The translations under genes were made by a program, and so were the position numbers. The notes beneath the pieces are model-generated. The model worked only from the letters and a program-made list of their open reading frames with translations, did not search any database and was not told the origin of the DNA. From positions 1 to 64,000 of the forward strand of contig NZ_JBFTER010000004.1 in assembly GCF_047229345.1 (NCBI RefSeq): a stretch of 64,000 nt of DNA, given 5' to 3'. Shown here in pieces: positions 1-8,711 of the stretch; positions within the stretch are counted from its first letter, which is position 1, and every line of letters begins with the position of its first letter. This DNA is from Cellulomonas_A sp047229345. Lineage in GTDB: Bacteria; Actinomycetota; Actinomycetes; Actinomycetales; Cellulomonadaceae.

Positions 1-1973
1 GCCGCCGGCTGGGCGCCGCTCGTGGCGGCCGGCGCCGCGGGGGCGGCGGGTGCGGGAGCCGCCGGTGCGGCCGGAGGGGCAGCCGGGGGTGCGGCCGGTG
101 CGGGCGCGCCCGGTGCGGCGCCACCCGGTGCGGGCGCACCCGGTGCGGGTGCACCCCGGGCAGGGACGGCCGGCGCCGCCGGGACCGGCGCCCCGGGTCC
201 CGCCGTGACCCCCGGGTCGAGCACGCAGTCGTGCAACGTCGCGCCACGCAGGGTCGTGGGCCCGAGCGTGGCCCCATGGAAGCTCGAGGCGGTGACGACG
301 GCGCCGGTCAGGTCGACGCCGTTGAGGTCGGCGCGGTCGAACGTCGTCCCCGAGACGACCGCTCCCCGCAGGTTCACCCCGGTCAGGCGCGCACCGGTCA
401 GGTCGAGGCCCGTCAGCGTCGCGCCGCTGAGGTCGGCTCCCGCGAGGTTCGCCCCGCGCAGGTCACCGGTGAGCTCGCAGCGCGAGAGCGCCGCGCCCGG
501 GAGGTCCGTGGCGCCCGCTCGTGCTCGCCGGCATGCGCCGGACGCGGACCCCGGCGACCCGGCGCCCGGCTCCCCACCGGGGCCGGCGGACGCCCCCGGG
601 GCTGCGCCGTCGGTCGCACCGGCGGCGGCGGCAGACGACGGTGACGCACCCGCGGGGTCGTCGGAGGAGCGGTCGCCCCCGTCGGGACGGCTCACGTCGG
701 ACCCGTCCCCGTCCGAGCCGTCGGCCCCTGACAGGTCCGCGCCGGTGCCTGTTCCCGCCGGCCCGGCCTGCGCGGCCTCCGCGTCGGCGCGGGCCGCCGC
801 GGCGACCGAGGTGCTCTCCCCGACGAGCGGGGCCAGCAGCGGGGACCCGGGGGCGACGCCGCCGACCACGAGCGCGACGCCGGTGGCGACGGACGCCGCG
901 CCCGCCACGGGTGCGACGGCGAGGCGTGAGGCCGCACCCGCGAGGTCGGGCCACGGCATCGACCGCAGACCGGGCACCGCCGCGACGAGCGACGCCGGTC
1001 CGGCCACGGCACGCAGCGGACCCAGCCCGACGGCGAGGAACGCGCGGACGACGTCGGGGTCGAACTGCGAGCCGGCGCAGCGGGCGAGCTCGGTCCGGGC
1101 GGCCGTCGCCGAGAGCGGCCGCTTGTAGGACCGCGCCGAGGTGATGACGTCGAACGCGTCCGCGACCGCGATGATCCGGGCCCCCAGGCTGATCTGCTCG
1201 CCCGCGAGCCCGTGCGGGTACCCGGCGCCGTCCCAGCGCTCGTGGTGCTGGCCCACCGCGTCGACCCACGGCCCGAGCCACGGCTGCAGCGGCGCCGCGA
1301 GCGCCTCGCCGTGCTCGGGGTGGCACGCGACGACCCGCCACTCGTCGTCCGTCGGGCGTCCCGGCTTCGTGAGGATCTCCCGCGGGACCGCGAGCTTGCC
1401 GATGTCGTGCAGCAGCGCCGCCCACCCGAGCTGCGCGGCCTCGACCCGGGACAGCCCGAGCTCGGTCCCGATCAGCGCCGCGAGCGCCTGGACGCGCTCG
1501 CTGTGGCTGAACGTCCCCCGGTCGTGCGCGCGCAGGCGCGTGACGAGGGCGAGGAGCTCGGCGCCGTGCGCGGCCCCGTCGTCCGTGCCGAGCAGCGGTC
1601 GGCCCGCCTCGAGGTCGGCGTGCAGCACCGCGGGGGAGTGCCGGCGGCGGGCGACCGCGAACCGCGACGCCGCGCGGTCGGGCAGGAAGAGGGTCAGGCG
1701 CAGCAGGACCTCGAGCGGCAGCAGCCGGCGCACGGCCCACGCGACCAGCAGGAGCACCGCGGTCGAGCACGCGACCTGCACGGCGAGCCACAGCCACGGG
1801 TGCAGCCCGACGCGGGCGGGCGGGAGCCAGCGGTGCGCGGCGAGCCCCGTGGCGAGCGCGAGGAGCAGGGGCGTCAGGCCGACGGCCGCACGGACGACCG
1901 TGGCGAGGACGGGGTGCGGTCGCCAGCTGCCGAGGGTCGCGTCGTCGTAGTTCTGCGTGGGTCCCGCGGCCAT
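1..1973 (-). CDS. Membrane HD-GYP phosphohydrolase with pentapeptide repeats (3' end cut by window)
   Basis: The frame is open from an ATG at 1973 to the window edge, about 657 codons. Two hydrophobic segments lie near residues 19-75. An HD domain follows, with HDIGK at residues 189-193 and the HD-GYP signature HHERWDGAGYP at 243-253. HD-GYP proteins classically hydrolyse cyclic di-GMP, but activity is not shown here. After a further hydrophobic stretch (about 315-365) and a Gly/Ser/Asp-rich linker there are roughly 16 pentapeptide repeats of the A(D/N)LxG type (about 495-580). An Ala/Pro/Gly low-complexity tail then runs off the window. No GGDEF, EAL or receiver domain is seen. Its strong shadow frames are ignored because the motifs occur only in this frame. 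Identity is firm; the signal it degrades and the role of the repeat tail are unknown. Confidence 0.85.
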   Translation of the reverse strand, partial: MAAGPTQNYDDATLGSWRPHPVLATVVRAAVGLTPLLLALATGLAAHRWLPPARVGLHPWLWLAVQVACSTAVLLLVAWAVRRLLPLEVLLRLTLFLPDRAASRFAVARRRHSPAVLHADLEAGRPLLGTDDGAAHGAELLALVTRLRAHDRGTFSHSERVQALAALIGTELGLSRVEAAQLGWAALLHDIGKLAVPREILTKPGRPTDDEWRVVACHPEHGEALAAPLQPWLGPWVDAVGQHHERWDGAGYPHGLAGEQISLGARIIAVADAFDVITSARSYKRPLSATAARTELARCAGSQFDPDVVRAFLAVGLGPLRAVAGPASLVAAVPGLRSMPWPDLAGAASRLAVAPVAGAASVATGVALVVGGVAPGSPLLAPLVGESTSVAAAARADAEAAQAGPAGTGTGADLSGADGSDGDGSDVSRPDGGDRSSDDPAGASPSSAAAAGATDGAAPGASAGPGGEPGAGSPGSASGACRRARAGATDLPGAALSRCELTGDLRGANLAGADLSGATLTGLDLTGARLTGVNLRGAVVSGTTFDRADLNGVDLTGAVVTASSFHGATLGPTTLRGATLHDCVLDPGVTAGPGAPVPAAPAVPARGAPAPGAPAPGGAAPGAPAPAAPPAAPPAAPAAPAPAAPAAPAATSGAQPA

Positions 1974-1993
1974 GGGTCGTTCATCGGCGCGGC

Positions 1994-2020
1994 GGGCGGC
2001 CCGGTGAAGGCGGGCCGCCC
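1994..2020 (-). terminator. Hairpin downstream of the GH3 gene
   Basis: A perfect 10-bp inverted repeat (gggcggcccg / cgggccgccc) with a 7-nt loop lies between the GH3 stop codon and the start of the HD-GYP gene. There is no U-tract, as is usual for high-GC actinobacteria. It probably ends GH3 transcription. Confidence 0.55.
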
Positions 2021-2052
2021 GACCCGTCCGAGTGAACCCGTCGCCCGACGGC

Positions 2053-4353
2053 TCAGTCGCCCGCACGCACGGTGAACGACGCCCGCAGGAGGTCCTCCAC
2101 GCGCGACGAGGGACCGACGAGCAGCTCGAACGCGCCCGGCTCGACGACCCGGCGGCCGTGCGCGTCGACGATCGTGCAGTCACGCACCGGGAGCTCGAGC
2201 GCGACGGCCCGCGTCTCGCCCGGCGCGAGCTCGACCTGCGTGAACGTCTTGAGCTCGCGGTCCGCCCAGCTCGCGGACGTCACGGTGTCGCTCACGTAGA
2301 CCTGGACGGTCTCGCGCACCGGCCGGGAGCCCGTGTTGCGCACCGTGACCTCGCCCCGCAGGACGTCCGACGCCGTGACCTGCTCGGCGTCGAGCCGCAG
2401 GCCCGCGTACTCGACGGTGCTGTACGACAGGCCCTCGCCGAAGACGAACGCCGGGCGCTGCGTGAGGTCGGCGTAGCGGGTCCCGTGCTGCCCCCGGATC
2501 TGGTTGTAGTAGGTCGGCTGCTGCCCGACGTGCCGCGCGAACGAGATCGGCAGCCGCCCGGACGGCTCGACGACGCCGAGCAGCAGCTCGGCGACCGCGC
2601 GCCCGCCCTGCATCCCGGGGTTCGCGACCCACACCAGCGCCGCGGCGCCCAGCGCGGACTCGGGCAGGACGAGCGGCTTCGAGGCGAGCAGGACGACGAC
2701 GAGCGGCGTCCCCGTGGCGGCGAGCGCGTCGAGGAGCGCGACCTGGCTGCCGACGAGCTCGAGCGTCGCCGTCGAGCGACCCTCGCCGACGAGCTCGACG
2801 CGGTCGCCGACGACCGCGACGACGTAGTCCGCCTCGTGGGCCCGCGCGACGGCGTCGGCGAGGAGCCGCTCGTCCGGCGTCGCCGGTGCGACGAGCGGCG
2901 GGCGCGGCTGGCCGTCGGGGAAGAACGGTCCCTCGGGGTCCGGCGTGATGTCGAGGATCTCGGCGCCGGGGGCGTGGGTGACCGTCCAGCCGTCCGGCAC
3001 GTGCGCACGCAGGCCGTCGAGGACCGTCGTGATCATCTCCCGCGGCTGCCCGTCGCGGAGCCAGTCCGCCTGGCCGGACGACCCGGCCCAGTCGCCGAGC
3101 TGGGTCTGCGCGTCGTCGGCGAGCGGCCCGACGACGGCCACCGTGCGCGGGGCCCCGGCCACCGCGGCACGCCCCGTCGGGCCGGTCGGAGCACCCGGCG
3201 CGTGGCCCCCGGCGAGGGGGAGCACGCCGTCGTTGCGCAGGAGCACGAGCGACCGGCGGGTCACCTCGAGGTTGAGGGCGGCGTGCTCGTCGGCGCCCAC
3301 GACCTGCGCGATGCGGTCGCGGTCGGGCCGGCGGGGGTCCTCGAACAGCCCGAGCTCGAACTTGAGCGTGAGGATGCGCCCGACGGCGGCGTCGAGGTCG
3401 TGCTCGGCGATCAGGCCGAGCTCGATCGCCTCCTGCGCACCCTCGAAGAACTGGGGGGTCGTCATGATCATGTCGTTGCCGGCACGGACCGCTGCGGCCG
3501 CCGCGTGCGCGTGGTCGGGCTGGACCTTCTGCTCCCAGACCATCCGCCCGACGTTGTCCCAGTCGGTCACGAGCGTCCCCGTGTAGCCCCACTCCTCGCG
3601 CAGCACCTCGCTCAGCAGCCAGTCGTTGACCGTGATCGGGACGCCGTCCATCGTCTGGTAGCCGAGCATGAACGTCCGGCAGCCCTCGCGGGCGACGCGC
3701 TCGAACGGTGGGAGGAACCACGAGCGCAGCTTGCGCCGGGAGATGTCGGCCTCGGACGCGTCACGCCCGCCCTGCGTCTCGGAGTACCCCGCGAAGTGCT
3801 TGGCCGTGGCGAGGATCGCGGTGGGGTCGGCGAGCCCGTCGCCCTGGTACCCGCGGACCATCGCGGAGGCGAGCTCGCCGATGAGCAGCGGGTCCTCGCC
3901 GAACGTCTCGTCCACCCGGCCCCAGCGCAGGTCGCGCGCGATGCAGAGCACGGGGGAGAAGGTCCAGTGGATGCCGGTCGCGGCGCCCTCGACGGCGGTG
4001 ACCCGCGCGACCTGCTCGACGAGCGCCGGGTCCCAGGACGCGGCCATCGCGAGCTGCGTCGGGAAGATCGTCGCGCCGCGCCAGAACGAGTGCCCGTGGA
4101 TGCAGTCCTCGGCCACGAGCAGCGGGATGCGCAGGCGCGTGCCCTCGGTGAGCGCGTGCGCGCGCAGCACCTGCTCGGGCGAGGCGTGCAGGATCGAGCC
4201 CGCGTGCAGGTCCTCGACGAGCGGCCGGACGTCGCCCTGGGCGTCGAGCTGGAGCATCTGCCCGACCTTCTCGGGCACGGTCATGCGCTCGAGCAGGTCC
4301 TTGACCCGCTGCTCGACGGGCAGCTGCGGGTCCTGGTAGGGGGCGCCGGTCAC
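2053..4353 (-). CDS. Glycoside hydrolase family 3 beta-glycosidase
   Basis: A 766-residue enzyme starting at GTG 4353 with an AAGGAG ribosome site. It has the GH3 N-terminal barrel, with KHFAGY at 185-190 and the catalytic aspartate in LVTDWDNV (D264). The alpha/beta sandwich and a C-terminal fibronectin-III-like domain complete the usual GH3 order (about 750 residues). There is no signal peptide, so it should act in the cytoplasm on imported beta-linked oligosaccharides such as cello-oligosaccharides. Exact substrate cannot be told. It lies 132 bp downstream of the GH13 gene on the same strand, and a palindrome in that gap suggests its own regulated promoter. Confidence 0.9.
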   Translation of the reverse strand: MTGAPYQDPQLPVEQRVKDLLERMTVPEKVGQMLQLDAQGDVRPLVEDLHAGSILHASPEQVLRAHALTEGTRLRIPLLVAEDCIHGHSFWRGATIFPTQLAMAASWDPALVEQVARVTAVEGAATGIHWTFSPVLCIARDLRWGRVDETFGEDPLLIGELASAMVRGYQGDGLADPTAILATAKHFAGYSETQGGRDASEADISRRKLRSWFLPPFERVAREGCRTFMLGYQTMDGVPITVNDWLLSEVLREEWGYTGTLVTDWDNVGRMVWEQKVQPDHAHAAAAAVRAGNDMIMTTPQFFEGAQEAIELGLIAEHDLDAAVGRILTLKFELGLFEDPRRPDRDRIAQVVGADEHAALNLEVTRRSLVLLRNDGVLPLAGGHAPGAPTGPTGRAAVAGAPRTVAVVGPLADDAQTQLGDWAGSSGQADWLRDGQPREMITTVLDGLRAHVPDGWTVTHAPGAEILDITPDPEGPFFPDGQPRPPLVAPATPDERLLADAVARAHEADYVVAVVGDRVELVGEGRSTATLELVGSQVALLDALAATGTPLVVVLLASKPLVLPESALGAAALVWVANPGMQGGRAVAELLLGVVEPSGRLPISFARHVGQQPTYYNQIRGQHGTRYADLTQRPAFVFGEGLSYSTVEYAGLRLDAEQVTASDVLRGEVTVRNTGSRPVRETVQVYVSDTVTSASWADRELKTFTQVELAPGETRAVALELPVRDCTIVDAHGRRVVEPGAFELLVGPSSRVEDLLRASFTVRAGD

Positions 4354-4412
4354 GGCAGCTCCTTCGTTAGGTGCGGGTACGTCGCCGGCCGGGCGCGCGG
4401 GCCGACTTTATT

Positions 4413-4430
4413 ACTTACTTGTTGGTAAGT
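4413..4430. promoter_or_regulatory. Palindromic operator candidate upstream of GH3 gene
   Basis: ACTTAC and GTAAGT form a perfect 6-bp inverted repeat with a 6-nt spacer. It sits in an unusually AT-rich pocket 60-77 bp upstream of the GH3 start. The form fits a dimeric repressor of TetR, LacI or GntR type. Which regulator binds is not known; the TetR gene at 5867-6478 is the nearest candidate. Confidence 0.5.
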
Positions 4431-4485
4431 GAAGCCTTTTCCGCGCGGTCCGCTCGATCCTCCCAGTGTGACGGTGCCCGGCGGG

Positions 4486-5727
4486 TCACGCGTCGTACGC
4501 GAAGAGCGTCGCGCCCGCGGCGTCGCGGACGACGGCGTGGTGGCCGTCCGTCACGTCGAGCTCGACGTGCAGCTCGCCGGGCCCGTCGAGCGCGCGCGCG
4601 GTGTAGGCGTAGCGCGTGTTCGTCAGCCCGGTCGTCGTGGTCGTCGCGTCGGCGAGCCACGGGTGGCGCCGCCGGAGCCCGAGCAGCTGCTGGTGGACCC
4701 GGAACATCCACGCGCCCGCGGGCGGCAGCCCCGCCGGGGACTCCGGCATCGCCGGGCGCACCGCGTCGTCACCGCCGAGGCGCTCCTCCTTGGTGCCCGT
4801 GAACGCCTGCTCGTCGCCGTAGTAGACGGCCGGGACGCCGGAGACGGTCAGGAGCACGACGAGTGCGAGCACCGCGCCCTCCGGGCCGACCGTCGTCGCG
4901 ATGCGCGTCACGTCGTGGTTGCCGACGAACGTCGCCGGGAGCTGTCCCGCGGAGAGCTCCGCGTGCCGGGTCAGCGCCCAGTCGAGCTCGAAGAAGTTGC
5001 GGTCGACGAGGCTGCTCCAGATCGCCTTCCAGAGCTCGTACTGCGTGATCGAGTCGATGCCGGAGGCGGCGGCGAACGCCGCGTAGTCGCCGTGGATGAC
5101 CTCACCGAGGAACCAGGCGTCCGGGTGCGCGGCGCGCACGCGCGGCAGGACCTGTGCCCAGAACCGCGGCGAGACCGCGTACGCGGCGTCGAGGCGCCAG
5201 CCGTCGGCGCCGCGGTCGAGCCAGGTCGTCATGACGTCGGTGACGTAGTCGGCGACCGCGGGGGAGTCGTGGTCCAGCGCCACGAGGGACGCGTGGCCCT
5301 CGAAGTCCGCGGTGCGGGGTGCGCGAGGGTCGGACCAGTCGATGCGGAAGAAGCCGGCGCGCTCGCCGTCCGGCCCCTCGGCGAGCGCGCGGCGCACCCA
5401 GGGGTGCCCGGACCCGACGTGGTTGAACACCCCGTCGAGCACGAGGCGCAGCCCGCGCTCGTGGCAGGCGGCGACGAGCGCGTCGAAGTCCTCGAGGTCG
5501 CCCAGCCGCGGGTCGATGCGGTACTGGTCGACGCTGTCGTACCCGTGGGTCTCCGCGCTGAAGACGGGGCCGAGCAGCAGGCCGGAGACCCCGAGCTCGA
5601 CCGCGTAGTCGAGCCACCCGGCCAGGCGGGCGAGCCGGGGCTGCGCGTCGTGCGCCGTGCGGATCGGCGCTCCCGTGAAGCCCAGCGGGTAGACGTGCCA
5701 CCACGTGCCGTGGTCGGACCGGTCCAT
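4486..5727 (-). CDS. GH13 alpha-amylase family glycosidase
   Basis: 413 residues, intracellular (no signal peptide). The four GH13 regions are present: LDGVFNHV near 97-104, GWRLDAAY with nucleophile D180, FLGEV with acid/base E209, and FVGNHD with the transition-state aspartate D272. So the enzyme should be active on alpha-1,4/1,6-glucans or maltodextrins. It is short for the family and carries a small C-terminal beta domain. It lies between a TetR gene upstream and the GH3 gene downstream, which suggests a sugar-utilisation group with both alpha- and beta-glucosidase activity. Precise specificity (amylase, oligo-glucosidase) cannot be told from motifs. Confidence 0.88.
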   Translation of the reverse strand: MDRSDHGTWWHVYPLGFTGAPIRTAHDAQPRLARLAGWLDYAVELGVSGLLLGPVFSAETHGYDSVDQYRIDPRLGDLEDFDALVAACHERGLRLVLDGVFNHVGSGHPWVRRALAEGPDGERAGFFRIDWSDPRAPRTADFEGHASLVALDHDSPAVADYVTDVMTTWLDRGADGWRLDAAYAVSPRFWAQVLPRVRAAHPDAWFLGEVIHGDYAAFAAASGIDSITQYELWKAIWSSLVDRNFFELDWALTRHAELSAGQLPATFVGNHDVTRIATTVGPEGAVLALVVLLTVSGVPAVYYGDEQAFTGTKEERLGGDDAVRPAMPESPAGLPPAGAWMFRVHQQLLGLRRRHPWLADATTTTTGLTNTRYAYTARALDGPGELHVELDVTDGHHAVVRDAAGATLFAYDA

Positions 5728-5866
5728 GCGACCTCCGCTACTGAGTCGGGTTCACTAACGCCTCGACGGTACCGGCCCTCCGGAGCGACCCGCAAGGCGC
5801 CGACCTCGCGGCGCCCACGTCCTGATCCGCGCCACCGGCGTGCGGCGGTGCGTGCCCCGGGTCGGT

Positions 5867-6478
5867 TCAGGCTCCCCAGTCGCCGAGCGCCCCCTCGAGT
5901 GCGCCGACGGACGCGTCCAGCAGGGGCTGGCGACCGTCGTGCGGGCACCCGGCGCGGACCCACGCCGCGCACGCCGCCTCGAGGAAGCCGAAGAACCCCC
6001 ACAACGCGTACTCGTGCCGCGCCGTCGAGCTCGGGGAGAGCAGGTCGCGCAGGCGCCGCACGTACTCCGCGCGCGCACGGGTGCGCACCTCGACGGTCGC
6101 CGTCGGCTCGCTCGCGGCACCGCCGAGCGGGAGCGCCCACGCCTGCGGGTGGTGCGCGACGTGGTCGAGGTGCACCGTCGTCGTGGCGACGACCCGGTCG
6201 CGGACCGGGGCGCCCTCCGGCAGTCCCGCGACGGCCGCGGCCTGCGCGTCCAGCAGGTCCTCGATCGCGAGCCCGACGACCGCCGTGTACAGCTGCTCCT
6301 TGCCGGCGAAGTAGCGGTAGAGCAGCGCCTCCGACGCGCCCGCGAGCCGGGCGACCGAGGCGAGGGTGACGTCGCCGTACGGCTCGCGTGCGAACGCCTC
6401 GGCGGCCGCCGCCAGGATCGCCTCGCGTCGGGCGTCGGGGTCGAGGCGTCGACGAGGGACCCGGTCCGTCCGTGCCAT
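5867..6478 (-). CDS. TetR/AcrR-family regulator
   Basis: 203 residues from ATG 6478. A GTG three codons upstream is also open but has no better ribosome site. The N-terminal helix-turn-helix is typical, with AILAAAAEAF, VTLASVARLAGAS and LLYRYFAGKEQL around residues 18-60. The rest is the helical ligand-binding domain. It points toward the two glycosidase genes, 139 bp away, and follows the CDF exporter by 88 bp. Regulation of the sugar genes through the palindrome at 4413-4430 is possible but only inferred from position. Confidence 0.82.
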   Translation of the reverse strand: MARTDRVPRRRLDPDARREAILAAAAEAFAREPYGDVTLASVARLAGASEALLYRYFAGKEQLYTAVVGLAIEDLLDAQAAAVAGLPEGAPVRDRVVATTTVHLDHVAHHPQAWALPLGGAASEPTATVEVRTRARAEYVRRLRDLLSPSSTARHEYALWGFFGFLEAACAAWVRAGCPHDGRQPLLDASVGALEGALGDWGA

Positions 6479-6566
6479 GCGGCACACCCTAGTCAGGGGT
6501 CCGTGGGCGTCCGCCCGTGCGGTCCCCCCGCGCGTCGCCGCCCGTCACCTGCGCCTCGGAGCGCGG

Positions 6567-7484
6567 TCAGTCGTGGTGGGCGCCCTCGTGCGGGCGGTGG
6601 CCGACCGGTTCGAGCTGGAACGTGCAGTGCTGCATCGAGAAGTGCTCGTCGAGGCACGCGTCGAGCGCGTCGAGGACGTCGCCCGGGCGGCGCCGGTCGA
6701 TGCACTCCGCGTCCACGACCACGTGCGCGGACAGGGCGGGGACGCCGCTCGTGATCGTCCAGGCGTGCAGGTCGTGCACGTCGACGACGCCCGGCATCGC
6801 CCGGATGTGGTCGCGGACCTGGTCGAGGTCGAGCCCCCGAGGCGTCGCCTCGAGCAGCACGTCGACGACCTCCCGCAGCAGCGACCACGCGCGCGGGACG
6901 ATGAACAGCCCGATCGCCAGGGACGCGATCACGTCCGCGCGGGTGTACCCCGTCAGGGCGATGACGACCCCGGCGACGATGACGGCGACCGACCCCGCGA
7001 GGTCACCGAGGACCTCGAGGTAGGCGCCGCGCACGTTCAGGCTGTCGTGCCTCCCGTCCCGCAGCACGAGCAGGCTCACGAGGTTGGCGCCCGCGCCGAG
7101 GAGCGCGACGCCGAGCATCAGCCCGGTCGCGACCTCCGGCGGGTCCGCCCAGCGGCCGGCGGCCTCGACGATCACCCAGACCGCGAGCCCGCCGAGCAGC
7201 AGCGCGTTGGCCAGCGCCGCCAGGATCTCCGCGCGGAGCAGGCCGAACGTGCGGGCGTTGGTGGCCGGGCGTGCCGCCAGGGTGCTCGCGACGAGCGCGA
7301 CGGCGACCCCGGTCGCGTCCGTGAGCATGTGCCCCGCGTCCGCGAGCAGCGCCAGCGACCCCGAGAGCAGTCCGCCGACGACCTGGATCCCGACCACGCC
7401 CAGCGTGAGGACCAGCACGACGGCGAGGCGGGTGCGGTGCTGCCCCGTCGCGGTCCCGTGGTGGTGGCCGTGCCCGGGGCTCAT
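6567..7484 (-). CDS. CDF-family heavy-metal exporter (CzcD-like)
   Basis: 305 residues. A His-rich N-terminus (HGHHH) precedes six membrane helices. The first metal-site motif is ADAGHMLTDA (HxxxD in helix 2), and a cytoplasmic C-terminal domain contains VDVHDLHAWT. These are hallmarks of proton-coupled Zn/Cd/Co efflux by the cation diffusion facilitator family. It is the third gene of the operon starting with the CmtR-type repressor at 8578, 39 bp after the first CDF gene, so metal-induced expression is likely. Metal specificity is inferred only from the repressor type (Cd/Pb). Confidence 0.88.
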   Translation of the reverse strand: MSPGHGHHHGTATGQHRTRLAVVLVLTLGVVGIQVVGGLLSGSLALLADAGHMLTDATGVAVALVASTLAARPATNARTFGLLRAEILAALANALLLGGLAVWVIVEAAGRWADPPEVATGLMLGVALLGAGANLVSLLVLRDGRHDSLNVRGAYLEVLGDLAGSVAVIVAGVVIALTGYTRADVIASLAIGLFIVPRAWSLLREVVDVLLEATPRGLDLDQVRDHIRAMPGVVDVHDLHAWTITSGVPALSAHVVVDAECIDRRRPGDVLDALDACLDEHFSMQHCTFQLEPVGHRPHEGAHHD

Positions 7485-7523
7485 GCGACCGCCTCCGTGA
7501 GGCAGGCCGGCGCGCGCCCGCTC

Positions 7524-8180
7524 TCAGCCCGCATCGTCGTCCCCCTCCGCGCAGACGAGCTCGCCCTCCCACGCCTCCTTGCCCTCGTGGACCGCGAACG
7601 CGGCGATCACGAACGCGGCGACCGGGTCGAGCCACGCGGCGCCCGTGAGCTGGTACAGCACCACGCCGGCGAGGGTCGAGGCGCTCAGGAGCACGCAGAT
7701 CCGGGTCTCGGCGGCGTCGGCGAGGATCAGGTCGTCACCGAGCGCGAGGCCGACCCGGCGCTTCGCCGCCGCGAGGACCGGCATGACCACGATGGAGGCG
7801 ACCAGCAGCAGCACCACCGGGGTCGACGTGCCGGGGACCTCGCCGCCGACGAGGCTCCGCACGCCCTCGACCGTGACGTAGCCGGCGAGCAGGAAGAACG
7901 TCGCCGCGACGAGCCGCAGCGTGAGCCGCTCCTTGCGCTCGTCCGTCTCGCCGCTGCGGAGCCGGCCCGCGAGCCGGAGCCCGACGAGCACGGCCGCGAT
8001 CGACTCGATCCCCGAGTCGATCCCGAACCCGACGACCGACACGAGCCCCGCCGCGAGGCCGAGCGTGACCGCGACCGCGCCCTCGACGACGTTGTACGCC
8101 ACCGTCAGCTGCGCGAGCCGCAGCCCGCGCCGCGTCAGTCGCTCGACCTCCGGCGCGTCGAGCTCCCGCGTCGCGGTCAT
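7524..8180 (-). CDS. CDF-family cation transporter, short form
   Basis: 218 residues starting at ATG 8180, which overlaps the TGA of the upstream repressor (ATGA), so translation is coupled. Six hydrophobic helices are seen. The metal-site motif is DSGIES in helix 2 (Asp in place of the usual first His), and a second D appears in LADAAETR. There is almost no C-terminal cytoplasmic domain, only an acidic tail. This belongs to the short CDF proteins that sit beside ArsR/CmtR-type regulators. It probably works with, or in parallel to, the longer CDF at 6567-7484. Confidence 0.85.
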   Translation of the reverse strand: MTATRELDAPEVERLTRRGLRLAQLTVAYNVVEGAVAVTLGLAAGLVSVVGFGIDSGIESIAAVLVGLRLAGRLRSGETDERKERLTLRLVAATFFLLAGYVTVEGVRSLVGGEVPGTSTPVVLLLVASIVVMPVLAAAKRRVGLALGDDLILADAAETRICVLLSASTLAGVVLYQLTGAAWLDPVAAFVIAAFAVHEGKEAWEGELVCAEGDDDAG

Positions 8181-8578
8181 GCGGAGGCCTCGTCGGCGCC
8201 GGTACGCGCGGTCGCCGCCACGCCCGACGTCGGGCACAGCGTGACGGCGTCGCCGGTCAGCGCGAGCAGCCGCTCCGCCGACGCGAGCAGGTCCAGCAGC
8301 GCCCCGGGGTGCGTCAGGCGGAACACCGACGCCCGCCCGTGCGGGCGCGACGTCACGAGGCCGCAGTCCCGCAGGCACGCGAGGTGCTTCGACACCGTCG
8401 ACTGGGCAAGGCCCAGGTGCTCCGTGAGGTCGACGACCCGGTGCTCGCCGAGGGCGAGGTGGCGCAGGATCGTCAGGCGAGACGGGTCGCTGAAACCGTG
8501 GAACAGGCAGGCCGCCGCGGCGAGAGCGGGGGCCTCGTCGACTGCAACTGGATCGCTGGTGATCTGTGACATCGCCAT
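8177..8578 (-). CDS. cmtR: ArsR/SmtB-family repressor, CmtR type (Cd/Pb sensing)
   Basis: 133 residues of winged-helix ArsR type (LTEHLGLAQSTVSKHLACLR). The recognition helix carries C68-x3-C72 (ACLRDCGLV) and a third cysteine, C115, lies in the tail (TLCPT). This is the C57/C61/C102 ligand set of mycobacterial CmtR, which releases DNA on binding Cd(II) or Pb(II). The start at 8578 is supported by a TAGCAT box six nt upstream, giving a leaderless mRNA. It heads the operon with two CDF exporters and should repress it. Symbol assigned from motif match, not from a search. Confidence 0.85.
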   Translation of the reverse strand: MAMSQITSDPVAVDEAPALAAAACLFHGFSDPSRLTILRHLALGEHRVVDLTEHLGLAQSTVSKHLACLRDCGLVTSRPHGRASVFRLTHPGALLDLLASAERLLALTGDAVTLCPTSGVAATARTGADEASA

Positions 8579-8584
8579 AGGGCG

Positions 8585-8590
8585 ATGCTA
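8585..8590 (-). promoter_or_regulatory. -10 box of the CmtR operon (leaderless)
   Basis: TAGCAT on the minus strand lies six nt before the ATG at 8578, the spacing expected when transcription starts on the A of the start codon. A perfect 8-bp palindrome ATGCGCAT occurs just upstream near 8601-8608 and could be part of the operator. Confidence 0.5.
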
Positions 8591-8660
8591 GCGGGTCGGC
8601 TATGCGCATGTCTCACATCGACGCGAGGCGCCGCGGTGAGGTCCCGGAGGCCGAGCGACG

Positions 8661-8683
8661 CCCAGCCCTGACCGAGGGCTGGG
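8661..8683 (-). terminator. Hairpin downstream of the DUF1269 gene
   Basis: A perfect 9-bp stem (CCCAGCCCT / AGGGCTGGG) with a 5-nt loop lies 29 bp after the stop codon of the 8712-9194 gene. It separates that gene from the CmtR operon promoter. Confidence 0.65.
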
Positions 8684-8711
8684 TGCAGCGCTGCCGGCCG
8701 GTCGGCCCCGC

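Noticed and set aside
463..1797. Long Arg/Pro-rich minus-strand frame (444 codons)
   Set aside because: It is out of frame with the HD-GYP gene, which carries all motifs; composition is that of a shadow frame.
2032..4428. 798-codon plus-strand frame
   Set aside because: Antisense shadow of the GH3 gene.
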